The position numbers were made by a program, and so were the translations under genes. The notes beneath the pieces are model-generated. The model was not told the DNA's origin and did no database searches. It saw nothing but the letters and a program-made list of their open reading frames with translations. Source: Harmonia axyridis (taxonomy: Eukaryota; Arthropoda; Insecta; Coleoptera; Coccinellidae). From it: 64,000 bases of DNA. Location of the stretch: positions 16,680,501 to 16,744,500 of the forward strand of contig NC_059504.1 in assembly GCF_914767665.1 (NCBI RefSeq), read 5' to 3'. Each line of letters begins with the position of its first letter. The first letter of the stretch is position 1. Below, one piece after another: positions 35,120-46,122 of the stretch.

Positions 35120-35480
35120 AGTTGGCATCTCTGAGACGAATCGAAGCCTTTGAAATGAGGGTCTTTCGCAGAACGCTCTAGATTTCTTCGACGGATGAAG
35201 TGTTGAATGAGAGAGTGCTAGTCAGTGTTAATGCAGATACAGAGCTATTAACCTATATTAGAAGGCGAAAACCGTCCTATTTTGAACAGGTGTGAAGTGG
35301 TGATCAGTATCAGTTGCTCCAGTTGATCATAAAGGGTGAAGAAGAAGTAAACAAGAACCAAGAAGGACACTCCACTCCTGGATGAAGAATACAAGAGACT
35401 GGATAGGGATAAATGTCCAAACCTCAGTTCACACCGCCCAAAAGGGGACCGAATTTTTCATGGTTGTCGCCAATCTTCAC
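35120..35480 (+). mobile_element. RTE-like LINE C-terminal relic
   Basis: The frame from about 35130 reads LRRIEAFEMRVFRRTL, then after one stop ISSTDEVLNERVLVSVNADT and ELLTYIRRRKPSYFEQV, then QYQLLQLIIKGEEEV. This is the conserved LRRLEAFEMWxxRRxLxISWTD to IKRRKLxYFGHVxR to LLQLILQGK order of RTE-type LINE C-termini. Stops and missing W and GH residues mark decay. Confidence 0.7.
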
Positions 35481-36787
35481 TAAAAGGGCACTGAGAGAAA
35501 AAAAATGAACGAAGTGCTCTGACAAACCTAATCGAATTTGAGGATGAATTCGTTTTTAGTGATACAAACCTCACTATTTGCGACCAGTCCATTGAGGAAG
35601 GAGAGATCTGATAGCAGACAGGTATCCGAAGATTGTCGAATATACATGTCATAATTCATTGTATCATTAGTTGAGATTGACGCCAAAAAAAAAATTTGGA
35701 AGAATAAGTTGATTATTTCATACATGAAATATGAAAATCTTAACTGAGGATTCTTTCTAAAATAGAACAAATCGAACGGTAACTGATGTTTTCATTCACT
35801 CTTGTCAATTGTTGTAAATTTCTCTGTCAACATAGTTTTCATTCTGCATTTAGAAGCAATTTCCTGTGACCATTGAATTAAATTCCCAAGTTCCTATCAT
35901 TAGCTATAAATTTTCATGTGGCATTAAAGTTCGATAAGAGTCGCTTTCCGACAAGCAATCATTACCGAGAATCTAGTATGAGGAGTTTTCAAAACTCTTA
36001 TTCCCTAGTCAAAAAGTCCCCTTTATTCCAAACTCCAACAATCGAAAAAGTAAGCAAACTTATCCTAGATAAAAAATTAAACCCTCCCCTAATAATAATA
36101 GCGTAACGAGAGTGCAGTTACCCAACTTCACCGAAAACCCAAATTACCCACCATCCGAAACGATTCAAACTTCGGTAGAAGAACGAAAACTACCTTCCTC
36201 ACGACTGAAAATCCGCTGTGGAAGAAATCCCGACCACTTTTTGTTTCCATTTATAACGGAAACAACGGCTTTTTGCTACTTCTGATAAGTGCCGGCTCAC
36301 AGGATGTAGAGATCCAAATAAAGAGGAGGATAATTGGATTCTATTAATTTTAAGTGGCGGTATAAATTTTTATATGGAAAGATTTATGTCCTGAGTCGAT
36401 TCAATGGGCCCTTCTCATGTAATTCTCGTTGTTTCGTCCTTTTTGATGGCAGTAAACAGGAGGTTATCCCGCAGCAAAAGAGAGGTACCATTTTGAGATA
36501 TATATGTTAAGTTGAAGGAATAAACGTTGAAGGATAATTATGGCTGGTTTACTGCTCTAATGTTCATACATTCACACTTTGTGAGATAATTAATGAGTTT
36601 CATGAATGTAAAGCCAAGAGAATGATGGAATTAATGAACGATACTCATAAAGATACTCATAACATTTGTTAAAAATAGAACAATAAATTATTATATGAAA
36701 ATATATAACAGAAATTCATATTCTAGAACTCTTCATTAGATTGAATACAGTAGAATATTCTATCAATTTGCCATTTGAATTGATAAA
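35481..36787. other. intergenic, nothing recognised
   Basis: About 1.3 kb. A modestly GC-richer stretch at 36130-36300 has no frame or repeat that I can name. Confidence 0.45.
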
Positions 36788-36789
36788 TA

Positions 36790-37604
36790 GGGGAGGGTGG
36801 GGCAAGTGATCCATACGGGCCATATTGCTTTCGCAATATCTTTCTTGACCAGCAATATATCAAGCAAAAATAAATACAGTTCACGAGTCAATCAATTACC
36901 TCGTGGTGTCAATGAAAAACTTCTTGAAAAATAGTGAAACTCAACTAGATATGGAGATTCATCGTGATGCAACTTTTTTCTTGTTATATTTCAGGTGAAT
37001 TAAACAACAACAAAATTTATAGGGAAAATCTAATATTTCATAGAATACATCATATAACATCAAACTCATGTTATTAGGCTTGCTATTTAGAACGTTGCAA
37101 AACATTAATTTCACTTCTTATAACAAATTGGGGCAAGTGAGTCTCGAGTACTAAAAAACCACAAATTAATCCTATTAAGCCCAACTCAAAGAAAGGGCAA
37201 AAACAGCGAGAACCAAAGCAGTTATAAGGGCTTTGAGAATACTGAACCAAGTTCTTCGAATAAAAGAGAGGAAAAGAGAATAAACTCTGAGAACAAACAA
37301 AATTGTACCGGAAAACCACCAACAATATAAGATAAAAAAAGACACAATATAACGAAACAAATTGAGACTATTTTCATGAAGAATAAATAAATTATAGCTC
37401 CTCGCTGAACAAAAAGTGAAAGAAGTTTTTTTTCAAGTCAGAAATTCTTATCCAAGAATTATTATTTTGGTAATTTTGTGTATTTTGTGTATTGAATGAG
37501 TATCTAAAGTTGTGTCTCAATAAACAAACATTGTTTTATTCGCATTTCTGAGGAAATTTTACCTGGTTAAACCTCAAGGTGTCTCAGTTGCCCCACCCTC
37601 CCCC
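36790..37604. mobile_element. DNA element with GGGGAGGGTGGGGCAA TIRs
   Basis: The left end GGGGAGGGTGGGGCAAGTG (36790) pairs with the right end, which reversed reads GGGGGAGGGTGGGGCAACTG, ending at 37604. TA flanks both sides. The phrase GGGGCAAGTGAGTCTCGAG recurs internally at 37131. There is no transposase: frames inside (37083-37360, -) are low-complexity. It is a non-autonomous element of unassigned superfamily lying just downstream of the kinase gene. Confidence 0.75.
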
Positions 37605-37833
37605 TATAAAAGCTTTTAGTTTTGCTCTACCAAATTAAATATAATCTCAAATTTATAAATAACTTAACAATAATGTACACGTGAACGAAAGAAACGATAT
37701 AAGTTAAATTGAAGACTTGAGAAAGATACTACACTAGACTTTACTATACTTCCTCAATCAGATAGATATAAAACTATAAATTAAATACTAAAGATAATAA
37801 ATTAAATATGTGTAATGTGTGGGAGAGTAGAGT

Positions 37834-39063
37834 TTAGTTGCATTTCAAACTGGGTAGCATATCTTTCAACTCCCTCAAATCCTCCGAAATCAGTTCTTTG
37901 TACATGGGATTAGTGGTATAATTTTCGATATAATATTTGGCACGATCCACAAACAGAAAATCATTGAACTCATTCTCATCTGATGGAATATTGTTATGAG
38001 TTTGGTCAGGTACGCCTGTCAAACATCTGTCAATAACTGCTTGTAGCTTCACCCTTAGTTTGAAAATCTCACAGGTGTCGAAAAATTGTTTCTTTGGTAG
38101 ATAATCACCAATACATAAAGATCTTTCTTCAAATATCTCATCAAGTTTTTGATAATAAAAGTTGATTAAATCGTTCGAATGCCTGTCTCTTAAAGATTTT
38201 CTAGTATTACTGTAAATGAACTGGAGTACATCTAAGCAAGGAGGGCCATATCTTATAGTTTGAAAATCTATCAGTTTCGATTCTATGATTCTATCTCCGT
38301 CATACTTATGGAGGAAATTGTTGGTCCAAAGGTCGCCATGAAGGAGAACGCAGCATAGATCACCATCATCAGAGGAATCACTCAAATCGAACATATTTTT
38401 CATGTTCTCGAGGGTCGTTCCATCTCCAAATTCTAGCTCTGTAAGTGCTATCAATCCTTCCACCGACTTCTCCATATATCTCGTGCCATCTGTGTCTCCT
38501 CCAGAGTAAATGAGGTCCTCAAGGATGTAAGGATGCTCGTTTAGAAGATTGTATCTGATTCCTGAAGTCTTGGACTTCCATATATCATAGAGTAGTGAAG
38601 AAGCATGAAACTGGGCTAGTAGAGTAAGACAAGCTTGGCAATGTTCGATATCCAAAGATCTTTTTTTGGAGAATAACTTAAAGCCGGAGAGCGTTAAATC
38701 TTCCAAAATTACAGCGTTGTCTTCGCATAAATATCCCTTAGGAGCAAAGGATACATTTATCCCAATATTTTCATATTTTGCTAGCAGGCTAGTGAAGAAG
38801 AGCTTTTCCTTTTCAAAGAATAGTAAGTTCTTGGATATTTCAAACATGGTTCTGCTATGATCGTTGAGAGTTTTCACGAAAAACTGAATTGTTTGCTTCT
38901 CATTCCTGTATGTGTAGTAGATTCGCAAAGTGTAGTGGAGACCTATGAGACCGCCACGTGATTCTTCTTTGAATGGTCCAATTTGGTAGGAATCAAAGAT
39001 GTATGCAGGATTTTTTCTGAGCAGAACTTCCTTACAATGGTGTTCGGTGATAATTTTCGCCAT
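37834..39063 (-). CDS. CHK/ecdysteroid-kinase-like protein (EcKinase family)
   Basis: A 409-residue protein of the CHK-like (EcKinase, formerly DUF1679-type) family. Members are cytosolic small-molecule kinases; some are thought to phosphorylate ecdysteroids, others detoxification products. Visible motifs: FFVKTL with the ATP-site lysine K64; hinge VILEDL (118-123); catalytic loop HGDLWTNN (242-249) with D244 and N249; metal-binding aspartate D266 in KLIDFQTIRYGPP; then CLDVLQFIYSNT. All key residues are present and length is normal (about 400). The frame extends 7 codons further to 39084, but an acceptor site lies directly before the ATG at 39063, so I start there. No intron within the coding region. 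Stop at 37834-37836; an AATAAA lies about 300 bp downstream on this strand. It is the only intact host gene here; the substrate cannot be told from sequence. Confidence 0.93.
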   Translation of the reverse strand: MAKIITEHHCKEVLLRKNPAYIFDSYQIGPFKEESRGGLIGLHYTLRIYYTYRNEKQTIQFFVKTLNDHSRTMFEISKNLLFFEKEKLFFTSLLAKYENIGINVSFAPKGYLCEDNAVILEDLTLSGFKLFSKKRSLDIEHCQACLTLLAQFHASSLLYDIWKSKTSGIRYNLLNEHPYILEDLIYSGGDTDGTRYMEKSVEGLIALTELEFGDGTTLENMKNMFDLSDSSDDGDLCCVLLHGDLWTNNFLHKYDGDRIIESKLIDFQTIRYGPPCLDVLQFIYSNTRKSLRDRHSNDLINFYYQKLDEIFEERSLCIGDYLPKKQFFDTCEIFKLRVKLQAVIDRCLTGVPDQTHNNIPSDENEFNDFLFVDRAKYYIENYTTNPMYKELISEDLRELKDMLPSLKCN

Positions 39064-39085
39064 GTCTGTAACAAAAAAATTCAAT
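39064..39085 (-). promoter_or_regulatory. 3' splice site just before the kinase start codon
   Basis: On the minus strand the sequence TTTTTTTGTTACAG is followed by ACATGGC, placing an acceptor AG (39066-39067) two bases before the ATG. This implies a non-coding first exon further upstream, beyond about 39.1 kb, not located here. Confidence 0.6.
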
Positions 39086-39197
39086 GAAGACTCCTATTTC
39101 AAAAAAAAAAATGAACATTTTCATTTTGTGCAACCATAATCAGAATTAAAAAGAGAGTTGGCTTGAAAAGACTTAATTGAGGTACTTGCATGACAGT

Positions 39198-39240
39198 GTG
39201 TCACGGTAGTTGGATCGTGACGGTAGTTGGATCGTGATGC
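39198..39240. repeat. short tandem duplication
   Basis: CGGTAGTTGGATCGTGA is present twice in tandem within CACGGTAGTTGGATCGTGAC and the following CGGTAGTTGGATCGTGATGC, about 140-180 bp upstream of the kinase start codon. Confidence 0.8.
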
Positions 39241-39359
39241 AACCGGTTATGGATTTTGATTTCACATAAAATGCAACAGTTGTAGTATCTCATCAGATGC
39301 CATTTTTGTACTCTACTGAGTGAAATAGTAAAGTTGTTGTAGAAGTCGCCGAATGAAGG

Positions 39360-39533
39360 TACGGTTTCCTCGGACCGTCTCCGTCGACCGTCGCGTTTCG
39401 ACGACTTGATCTAACCAATCGCAACTATAGCAATCGCGTAGCGGGGCGGAGCTACGAGATTGATAGAATTGCAATTGTTTATATAAAGTCGTCGAACAGT
39501 TACGGTCGACGGAGACTGTTCGAGGAAACTGTA
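39360..39533. mobile_element. GC-rich foldback MITE upstream of the kinase gene
   Basis: Two 49-bp arms (39360-39408 and 39485-39533) are inverted copies at about 84 percent by eye, sharing GGTTTCCTCG..CCGTCTCC-type ends, CTCCGTCGACCGT and TTCGACGACTT. The loop contains a TATA-like TTTATATAAAG (39478-39488). It lies about 300 bp upstream of the kinase ATG, where the promoter or first exon is expected. Confidence 0.75.
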
Positions 39534-39929
39534 GCTTGAATTGGGGCATGTAGAGATGGTAGCGAACAACAGAATTCATAGCCGACTTTGCTTGACCAGC
39601 CAAAATCGCCTTTTTGCATGTCTGTATGTAGCAGGCTTTATGATTCGGTCAAATTTCGAAATAAGAAAAAATTATAAGAATATGAAACAAATGATACAAT
39701 ATAAGTGGGGCTAGAGTCCAAGTACTTGAGATGCTGGATATTGGTAATGTAAACCCAGAGATATCGAAATAAGATCAATAATACAGTATGCTTGATCAGC
39801 ATTTGGGGGAATGGAAGGCTTGAAGTAATATTACCGGCCAATTACATCGTTTACCTAAACGTTGATTGAAAATTTAATAGTATATTCTAAAAATTGCAGA
39901 ATGGGCTCCTATTCCAACACGATTGCAAA
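39534..39929. other. intergenic, nothing recognised
   Basis: Probable upstream region of the kinase gene on the minus strand; no clear promoter motif was found. Confidence 0.4.
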
Positions 39930-40430
39930 ATTCGAAAGCGACTAAGGAGTGAGTTTTTGAACGCATAAGAGTTGGGATTTCCTTCTGCAACGAGTATTAG
40001 ACGATATTTTCTCTATTTCAGTCCAGTTTTGTGAAATATTGTCGAAATTCAATGAAAAATTATATATCCTAGTGACTTTCGTATTGTATCTTGGCAGTTG
40101 GTGAGATTATTACAAAAATTGACAGATTACGGAATTTGCATTTGAATCGTACGTTTCGAATTTTGAAATAATTTATAATTACCCATTGAATTCATGAATT
40201 ATGTCTGACGAAATCAATATAACACCACCAGAAATGAGAGGAATCGTGAATAATGTTGCAAATCAATTCACTAGATCCAAATTATATTATATTGACAATT
40301 GCCGTGTGTTGAAATTTGATAGTCAGTGTAGACAACTGCAAAATGAAAAAAATTACTGAAAACAATGCTGTAATGACTTCATTACAGCACTGTAATGAAC
40401 ACATTACGATACTGAAATAGAGAAACGTTG
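39930..40430 (+). repeat. dispersed repeat family E, copy 2 (uninterrupted)
   Basis: Matches 20976-21960 without its internal 0.4 kb. It ends in a compact group of inverted repeats: TGCTGTAATGA / TCATTACAGCA with a 2-bp centre (40366-40389, perfect) and GTAATG / CATTAC (40392-40407). A small open frame (40201-40359) precedes them. No TIR pair has been located. Confidence 0.65.
40201..40359 (+). pseudogene. 52-codon frame in repeat family E
   Basis: ATG at 40201 opens MSDEINITPPEMRGIVNNVA, continuing NQFTRSKLYYIDNCRVLKFD to a stop at 40357. The copy at 21.3 kb keeps the start of this pattern as SEEIDSTPPELREMANFVA with a GTG in place of ATG. The layout (acidic MS(D/E)E, PPE, then a helix) reminds me of the N-termini of tyrosine-recombinase-like (Crypton-type) proteins in insects, but this is a weak recollection and no catalytic domain follows. 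Confidence 0.3.
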
Positions 40431-41650
40431 ATTATTTTCTGATTTCTTTTGGACTAATCGATTAAAATAATGTAATAATAACGTTGTCTCGTCATCGAGT
40501 CAAAATGAGATACGAAACGATAATATTATCTCAAAAACATTCATTCTATTTTGATATATACTTTCTTCCAGCATTTGCCCCTGTCAAAATCAAATTCCAT
40601 CAAATCGATACACATTGTTCTTATAGCCATATGTAAATCTTCTGTTTGTGGGATAAAAAAAAAATCCGAGATAAAAGTTGTATCGCCCGAGATCAAGCCC
40701 TATATCGCATGTCGAACAAAACCGGGTCAAATACATATTCCGTATAAAATATAAATCCTTACATCTGAGAGAACGAATATCAGAAACTTTCATATCACCT
40801 GGCAGGACCGAAACTTTTCGCAATGTAATATACACCTATCTATCCCAAATCCTCTTATATTCCTTCGCAGGCTTATCTCTCGAATATACGACCCGAATAT
40901 ACCCCATAAGGCCACTTTGACCGTTTCGAAAAAGTTATTGAATAAATGAGATTTTCCGAATGACAGGCTCGGTACTCTCAGGACATAATGTTTTATTCAT
41001 GACAGCCACACACGAATTCTGTTTTTATTCTCTCCTTTGTCTCTCCCAGACCTCAAACTCCATCTCTTTCGTACGGTTTTGGGTCCTTGCTTATTTATGC
41101 GGTGTTGGCAGACAAGAGAATCTTTTTTATTATTGTTGGATTACCAGAGTGAACAAGGTTTATGTCAGGGTATAAAAGTTTTATTGAGAGCGTTTACTGT
41201 AATTTCACTAACTAGTGGTTTTTTTATGGTGGAAAATCTCATATTTCACCCCATGAAGTATTCAGTGATTTTTTTTCGTCAGATTGATCGTAAACATGTT
41301 CAAGGGGTGATTATGTAAGAGATCAGTCTTTATTATCATCCGAGATAGTTTCGACGTTTCACTTTCAAGACTGGGGACCAATCCCAAATGGATTGCGTAG
41401 AAATGGATTTCAACGAAGATTCTTGTTTTTTCTTTTCATTCATCTTTCAAGACAACTTAATGAATCACATCTCATACAAAATACCTATATACATTCACCG
41501 GTAAATGAAATATAATTTTGCTGAAGTTCGTTGACCAATAACTTCAGCAATTTATCATTCGATTTAAATTGATTTTACGCCAAACTGAATATAAATTCTT
41601 TGGTATTAACACAAACTCCAGATAAGTTCTCCAAAAATGTGCATAGCTTA
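40431..41650. other. intergenic, nothing recognised
   Basis: About 1.2 kb with several overlapping open frames but no motif; no repeat identified. Confidence 0.45.
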
Positions 41651-41655
41651 TTTAT

Positions 41656-42964
41656 ACAGGGTGAGGAAAAACATGTATTTGTAGTCCAATTTCTCAACAC
41701 CATGTGGGACAGTTCGGCAAGTATATTTTAAGCTTAGTTTATTACAAGGACCACCCTTTTCGCCATATTTCAGTTTTTTTACCAATATATCTTGATTTCT
41801 TTTGAAGGTAGACGTATTCAACTGAGATCCTGGAATTGTTCTAGGAAAAAAAATGTAATTGATAATGTTTTAATATTCAACAATAATTCTAAACAAAAAG
41901 GAAAACAAAATCGCTTTCTACCCATGATGTCCCAAAAATGCTCTATACGAGTAAGATGAGGGTCGCTTTGAAAAAGTTTGAACAAACTCTGACATGAGGT
42001 CGGGCATTATCTTGCTGAAATATTGGATTCTCGAGCCGGTTAAGGTGAGGGAGAACATATGGCTTCACTATTTCTTGATGGTTACGCAGCGCTGTCATGT
42101 TACCTCGAATAAATACTTAAGGTGACCTACTTGCATGTGCAATAGCACCTCATACCATAACGCCTACAGTCCAGTATACATGACGCTCAACATTAAAACT
42201 GAGGTTCACATCTTTCTCCCCGACGACATCTAACCCTTCTTCGGCCGTCATGTGCACCCAAGGAGAATCGAGATTCATCAGAAAAGAGGACCTGATGCCG
42301 TTCCACTTTCCAATGTTGATGTTCTCTGCACCACTGTAATCGTTGCCGGCGATGCTCAACCATCAGAGGTAACACAATATGGGGTCGATAATGCTGCAGT
42401 CCAAAAGACCTTATCGTTTGGTGAACCGTTCGGACAATAGCAGCTTGGCCTTGTTCTCCTAACCACTTATAAGCCAAAGATCGAGTTGTCGCAAATCGGT
42501 CTCTAATGGCCTTAAGTCTTAGACGACGATCTTGAATTAATTTGTGCCCCTTCGACGTCCGGTGCCTACTCTTCTTCGATTTTGGATATTATCAAACCAC
42601 ACTTGACAACATTTGATAACAGGTGTTGGCTTTCTGTTCGTACGGTTTGCGATTTTTGAAATGATAATCCCGGATCTCCTCGAATATCTGGTTTGTTGTA
42701 AATTTTAAAAAACTTGCAAAAAACGACTATAATATTAAAGTAACAAAACTTGTTTACATGAAGAAACCTTCACGATTTTTTTCTCCACGTCCAATTATTC
42801 ATTCCTTGCTATACTATTTATGTTTCACAGAAAAAAAAAATATAATTTAAACAGCTCTTTCTGGGTGTTGCAGTTTCTTTGTCAATTAGTATATTAAAGT
42901 GAAATGAAAGGTGAATAATGGCGAAAAGGATTGCTCTTGTAATAAACTTTTCTGCTACACCCTG
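41656..42964 (-). mobile_element. decayed Tc1-like transposon
   Basis: The ends are CAGGGTGAGGAAAAAC on the left (TA at 41654-41655) and, reversed, CAGGGTGTAGCAG on the right, in the same CAGGG/TA end group as the foldback MITEs. A broken Tc1-type transposase runs on the minus strand. Confidence 0.75.
41930..42720 (-). pseudogene. Tc1-like DDE transposase, broken
   Basis: Reading down the minus strand, RQRLQWCREHQHWKVERHQV is followed by LFSDESRFSLGAHDGRRRVR (first conserved block, catalytic D), with RGERC. After a frameshift comes VERHVYWTVGVMV (the WGA box damaged by a stop). Then NPIFQQDNARPHVR with the second catalytic D, and in another frame the EHFWDIMG region with the third catalytic residue. 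At least three frameshifts or stops make it inactive. It is a candidate source family for the CAGGG-ended MITEs. Confidence 0.75.
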
Positions 42965-42969
42965 TGTAT

Positions 42970-43739
42970 TTCCAAACAATTTGGAATACTGGATACTGTG
43001 TCGAAAAAAAATTCAAAGATTTCATCGCTTAACCGCAATACAGCGTAGCGTCAATGGTAAAACACTTTGTATAGAAAAACCCCCAGGAGAGGGCGTTGCA
43101 AGCTATGTATCTTCCGCTTCAATTCATTTAAAATCTCAACACAACCAACCATTGAATACAGAACTGAATTTCTATTCCAAATTGTCCAATCCTGAACTCT
43201 ATGGCAAAAAACGAAGGTAATATTCCCTTTCGAGGTCATAAAAAGCATTTCCAATAAATTGATTGGTTTGAGTAAATCATAAAAAAGTCCACGTTTTGTT
43301 ATTGAAACGTCCACAGGAGAATAAACGGTGAGAACGAGAACGAATTGATCAGGTTTTTACCTCTCCGTCATTTAAGATAAATAATTCCTGTTTGTTTTTA
43401 TACCCCCATGCCAATGTTTTCTCTTGAGATCTGGGAATGGAAAAAGAATTGGTTTTATATTATATCATTTCCTTGACAAGGCAGCGGGTGGTTTCCATCA
43501 CTGGAATATGGGGAGTTCACATTTGATACGATATTCCGTTTCATCTGATTAAAATCGAAATTTTTTCCATTTCCGGGAAGATATTGAGTTTTGGAACTGA
43601 AGTTGTCACTCACAATTTGAATAATTTCTCTGAGGAGTTTTAAAATTTGAGTTTTCATATATGCGATTCTAACAAAAAGTTTCACTTTGATATCGAAGAA
43701 AAACGAATATATTCAATGATTAATCAATGGATATTCCTT
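42970..43739. other. intergenic, nothing recognised
   Basis: No gene or named repeat; frame 42918-43220 (+) begins in the transposon end and has no motif. Confidence 0.4.
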
Positions 43740-44800
43740 CAATTGTGAAGAGAAAGCTATTCCATTGAAAATGGAACACGATACCAGTCAAATTGCCACC
43801 ATGGCACGGTTGCAGCACCATATACTTTTCATGAAATTTTCAATAACTAATTCGCACATTTGCGGCTGTATCTCCTCGATGAGATGGAGAATAGGCCTAT
43901 ACCTTATTTTCCCAAGAAAAAATCTGAAGGTGTTAAATCACAAAATCTCGGTGGCCTTTGTGATCACATCTTCGAGAAATAACACGGTCAGGAAGCTTTT
44001 CTTGCAAAATTGCAATTGTTTCGTTGCTTGTTTAGCACTTGTTGAAATTAAACGTCGTCCCCATCAATATCTTTCCAATTCCATAAAAAATCCTCAATCA
44101 AAGCAATCTATTCATCGTAACAGTTGCACTATGCTGATATTCGAATGAGTAAGGTCCAATCACATCACCAACTTAAAAACCTCACCAAACAGTGACACGT
44201 TGAGTGTGGAAAGGCTTTTCAACAATCATTCTTCGCTTTTCCGAGACAAAATTACTACAATTCAGCTGAATAACATAGACACTGAAATTGATTTTTCGAT
44301 AAACTCATTTTGATGCATTTCAAGGACCCAATCAGCGAAAAATCGAAGTTTCTGGTGATCGAACGACTTAAGTTCTTGTGTTAACTGAACTTTAAAGTCT
44401 TCATGCAAAAAAGGTGTTATGTCGATTCTGGAATGCCTACCTAATATCCAAAATATATGAGGAATCGACAAACATCGTCATCACTACGGCCTACATCAAC
44501 AATATTCTCGGTTTTTCTGAGTAATGCACATGGTTTGAATTATTCGCATCAATAACTTTTCCCAACAGCTCAAATTTTTCCACCAGCTCCTCTATTGATG
44601 GACGAGAAGGTGCTTCACGATGGCCCAAAAGTGCTTTAGTGTGTCTGCAAAATTTCATTTTTGTAGTGAACTTTAAGAATTTACACGTTCTGTCGAAGCA
44701 TGTATGGATTCATTTTTAGTATTTGCTTAGTTTTCTGACAAATGTCAAGAGATGACAGCTTCACAAAATGACAGCTCTGGGCAGCTATTCGAAATAAAAC
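43740..44800 (-). mobile_element. DD41D mariner-like relic
   Basis: On the minus strand from about 44660: GHREAPSRPSIEELVEKFEL and LGKVIDANNSN (N-terminal DNA-binding start). Then, at 44471-44262, FKVQLTQELKSFDHQKLRFF with ADWVLEMHQ. Further down is a broken C-terminal part with NETIAILQEKLPDRVISRR. Most of the catalytic middle is deleted and there are many stops. Confidence 0.75.
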
Positions 44801-44956
44801 TTCGTACTTTATAACCCATCACAAGATCACTCCGAATTGTGCAGCAATGTTTTAAGAGGTGATAGACTACCGAAAAATTTGCATCGTTCTTCACATAAAC
44901 TCATTTATAAAACACCTCTTTGCTTAAAATTTTTTTGTCATCCGAAATCATATTCT

Positions 44957-45000
44957 GAGAAACCCTAATCTTAGACTTATAATCTTGATTAGGGTTTCTC
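44957..45000. other. perfect 14-bp stem hairpin
   Basis: GAGAAACCCTAATC (44957-44970) and GATTAGGGTTTCTC (44987-45000) pair exactly around a 16-bp loop. Too short for a typical pre-miRNA; possibly the remains of a small foldback element. Confidence 0.6.
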
Positions 45001-46120
45001 TTTCTTCACTAAAATACTTCCTCTCTTACAACGTTAGCCACAAAAGGAATCATTCATTTGTAGCATTCAAAAGTTCACTCATTCAAAACGATTCAATTAT
45101 AAGAGGGACGATGCTCATAGAATAATATGCGCGATCTCTACTCAGCTTAATAGGTCAATCTATTCATGGATTCTAGGAGACTTTTCGATTCACCCCGATA
45201 TTGCCAATAAGAATATCTTGTAACGGTCCTAGAAATTGGGATTTGCCTTGAAGATCCCATTTGGATGAGCGGTGAACTTCAGGGGTCCATTTATTAGGTA
45301 ACATTCAGTTTTATGGGGTTTCTAAGTGAATGTTACCCACCTATATGACAGACTTTAGCAAGCCAAGAAGGCAGGAGGGCACTAGAGTGTGCAGGAAATG
45401 GCATGATGTGGATTATTTTGCATTATTCATACATGATTTCCGCCTTCGTCTTGATACCCACAAAGGGAAGAGACCGTACAATGGTAAGCTCTGAGGTTTT
45501 CAAGAGGTGAATGATGTTCTCGGTTAAATTAGAATTCGTGGAAAGTATCCCTCTGAGAATTTGGGATGTTGTTTAGAGGAGCTGTAGAAGAGATTGACAT
45601 TGCAAACATTCTTCAAAAACAAAGTCCTATTTTGCATATTCTACATATCACTTATTTCACAGTGAATAATTCTATTCATTAGAATATGATTTTTTTAGCT
45701 GTTAAAATTGCATCACAGCAGAGTCAGTGATAATTTCGACTTTAATAGCGGAATGAAGAACATATTTTATGAGAACACAAACAAATCTAGACAACTGTAC
45801 AGTTAGGGGGAGAAACTTCTGCTTGGAATATATTTGTACAAGGTTTACCAGGATTCCAGGGTCGGAATATATTAAGTGAAATGTATCCAGGAATGAAAGA
45901 TTTTCTCCTAACCAACCAAAGCATTGTGACTTCGAGTTGAATTACTGCATAAATACCATAAAGGATAGAAATACATAAATTATGTTCTATAAATAGTAAC
46001 ATGAAAATATGTCTATAAAGTGCCAAATTTTTGCAGGAATTAAATTTGAAGAAAACACGATTGCAACATACTTCACCATGAACTTATTAATGTCCTATCA
46101 ATTTGTGCTCACAAGGGCCT
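45001..46120. other. intergenic, with one short hairpin
   Basis: No gene. An exact inverted repeat GGTAACATTCA / TGAATGTTACC occurs at 45297-45307 and 45327-45337. Confidence 0.45.
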
Positions 46121-46122
46121 CT

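Noticed and set aside
39313..39603. 96-codon minus-strand open frame
   Set aside because: It lies mostly inside the GC-rich foldback MITE; the frame is a by-product of low stop frequency there.
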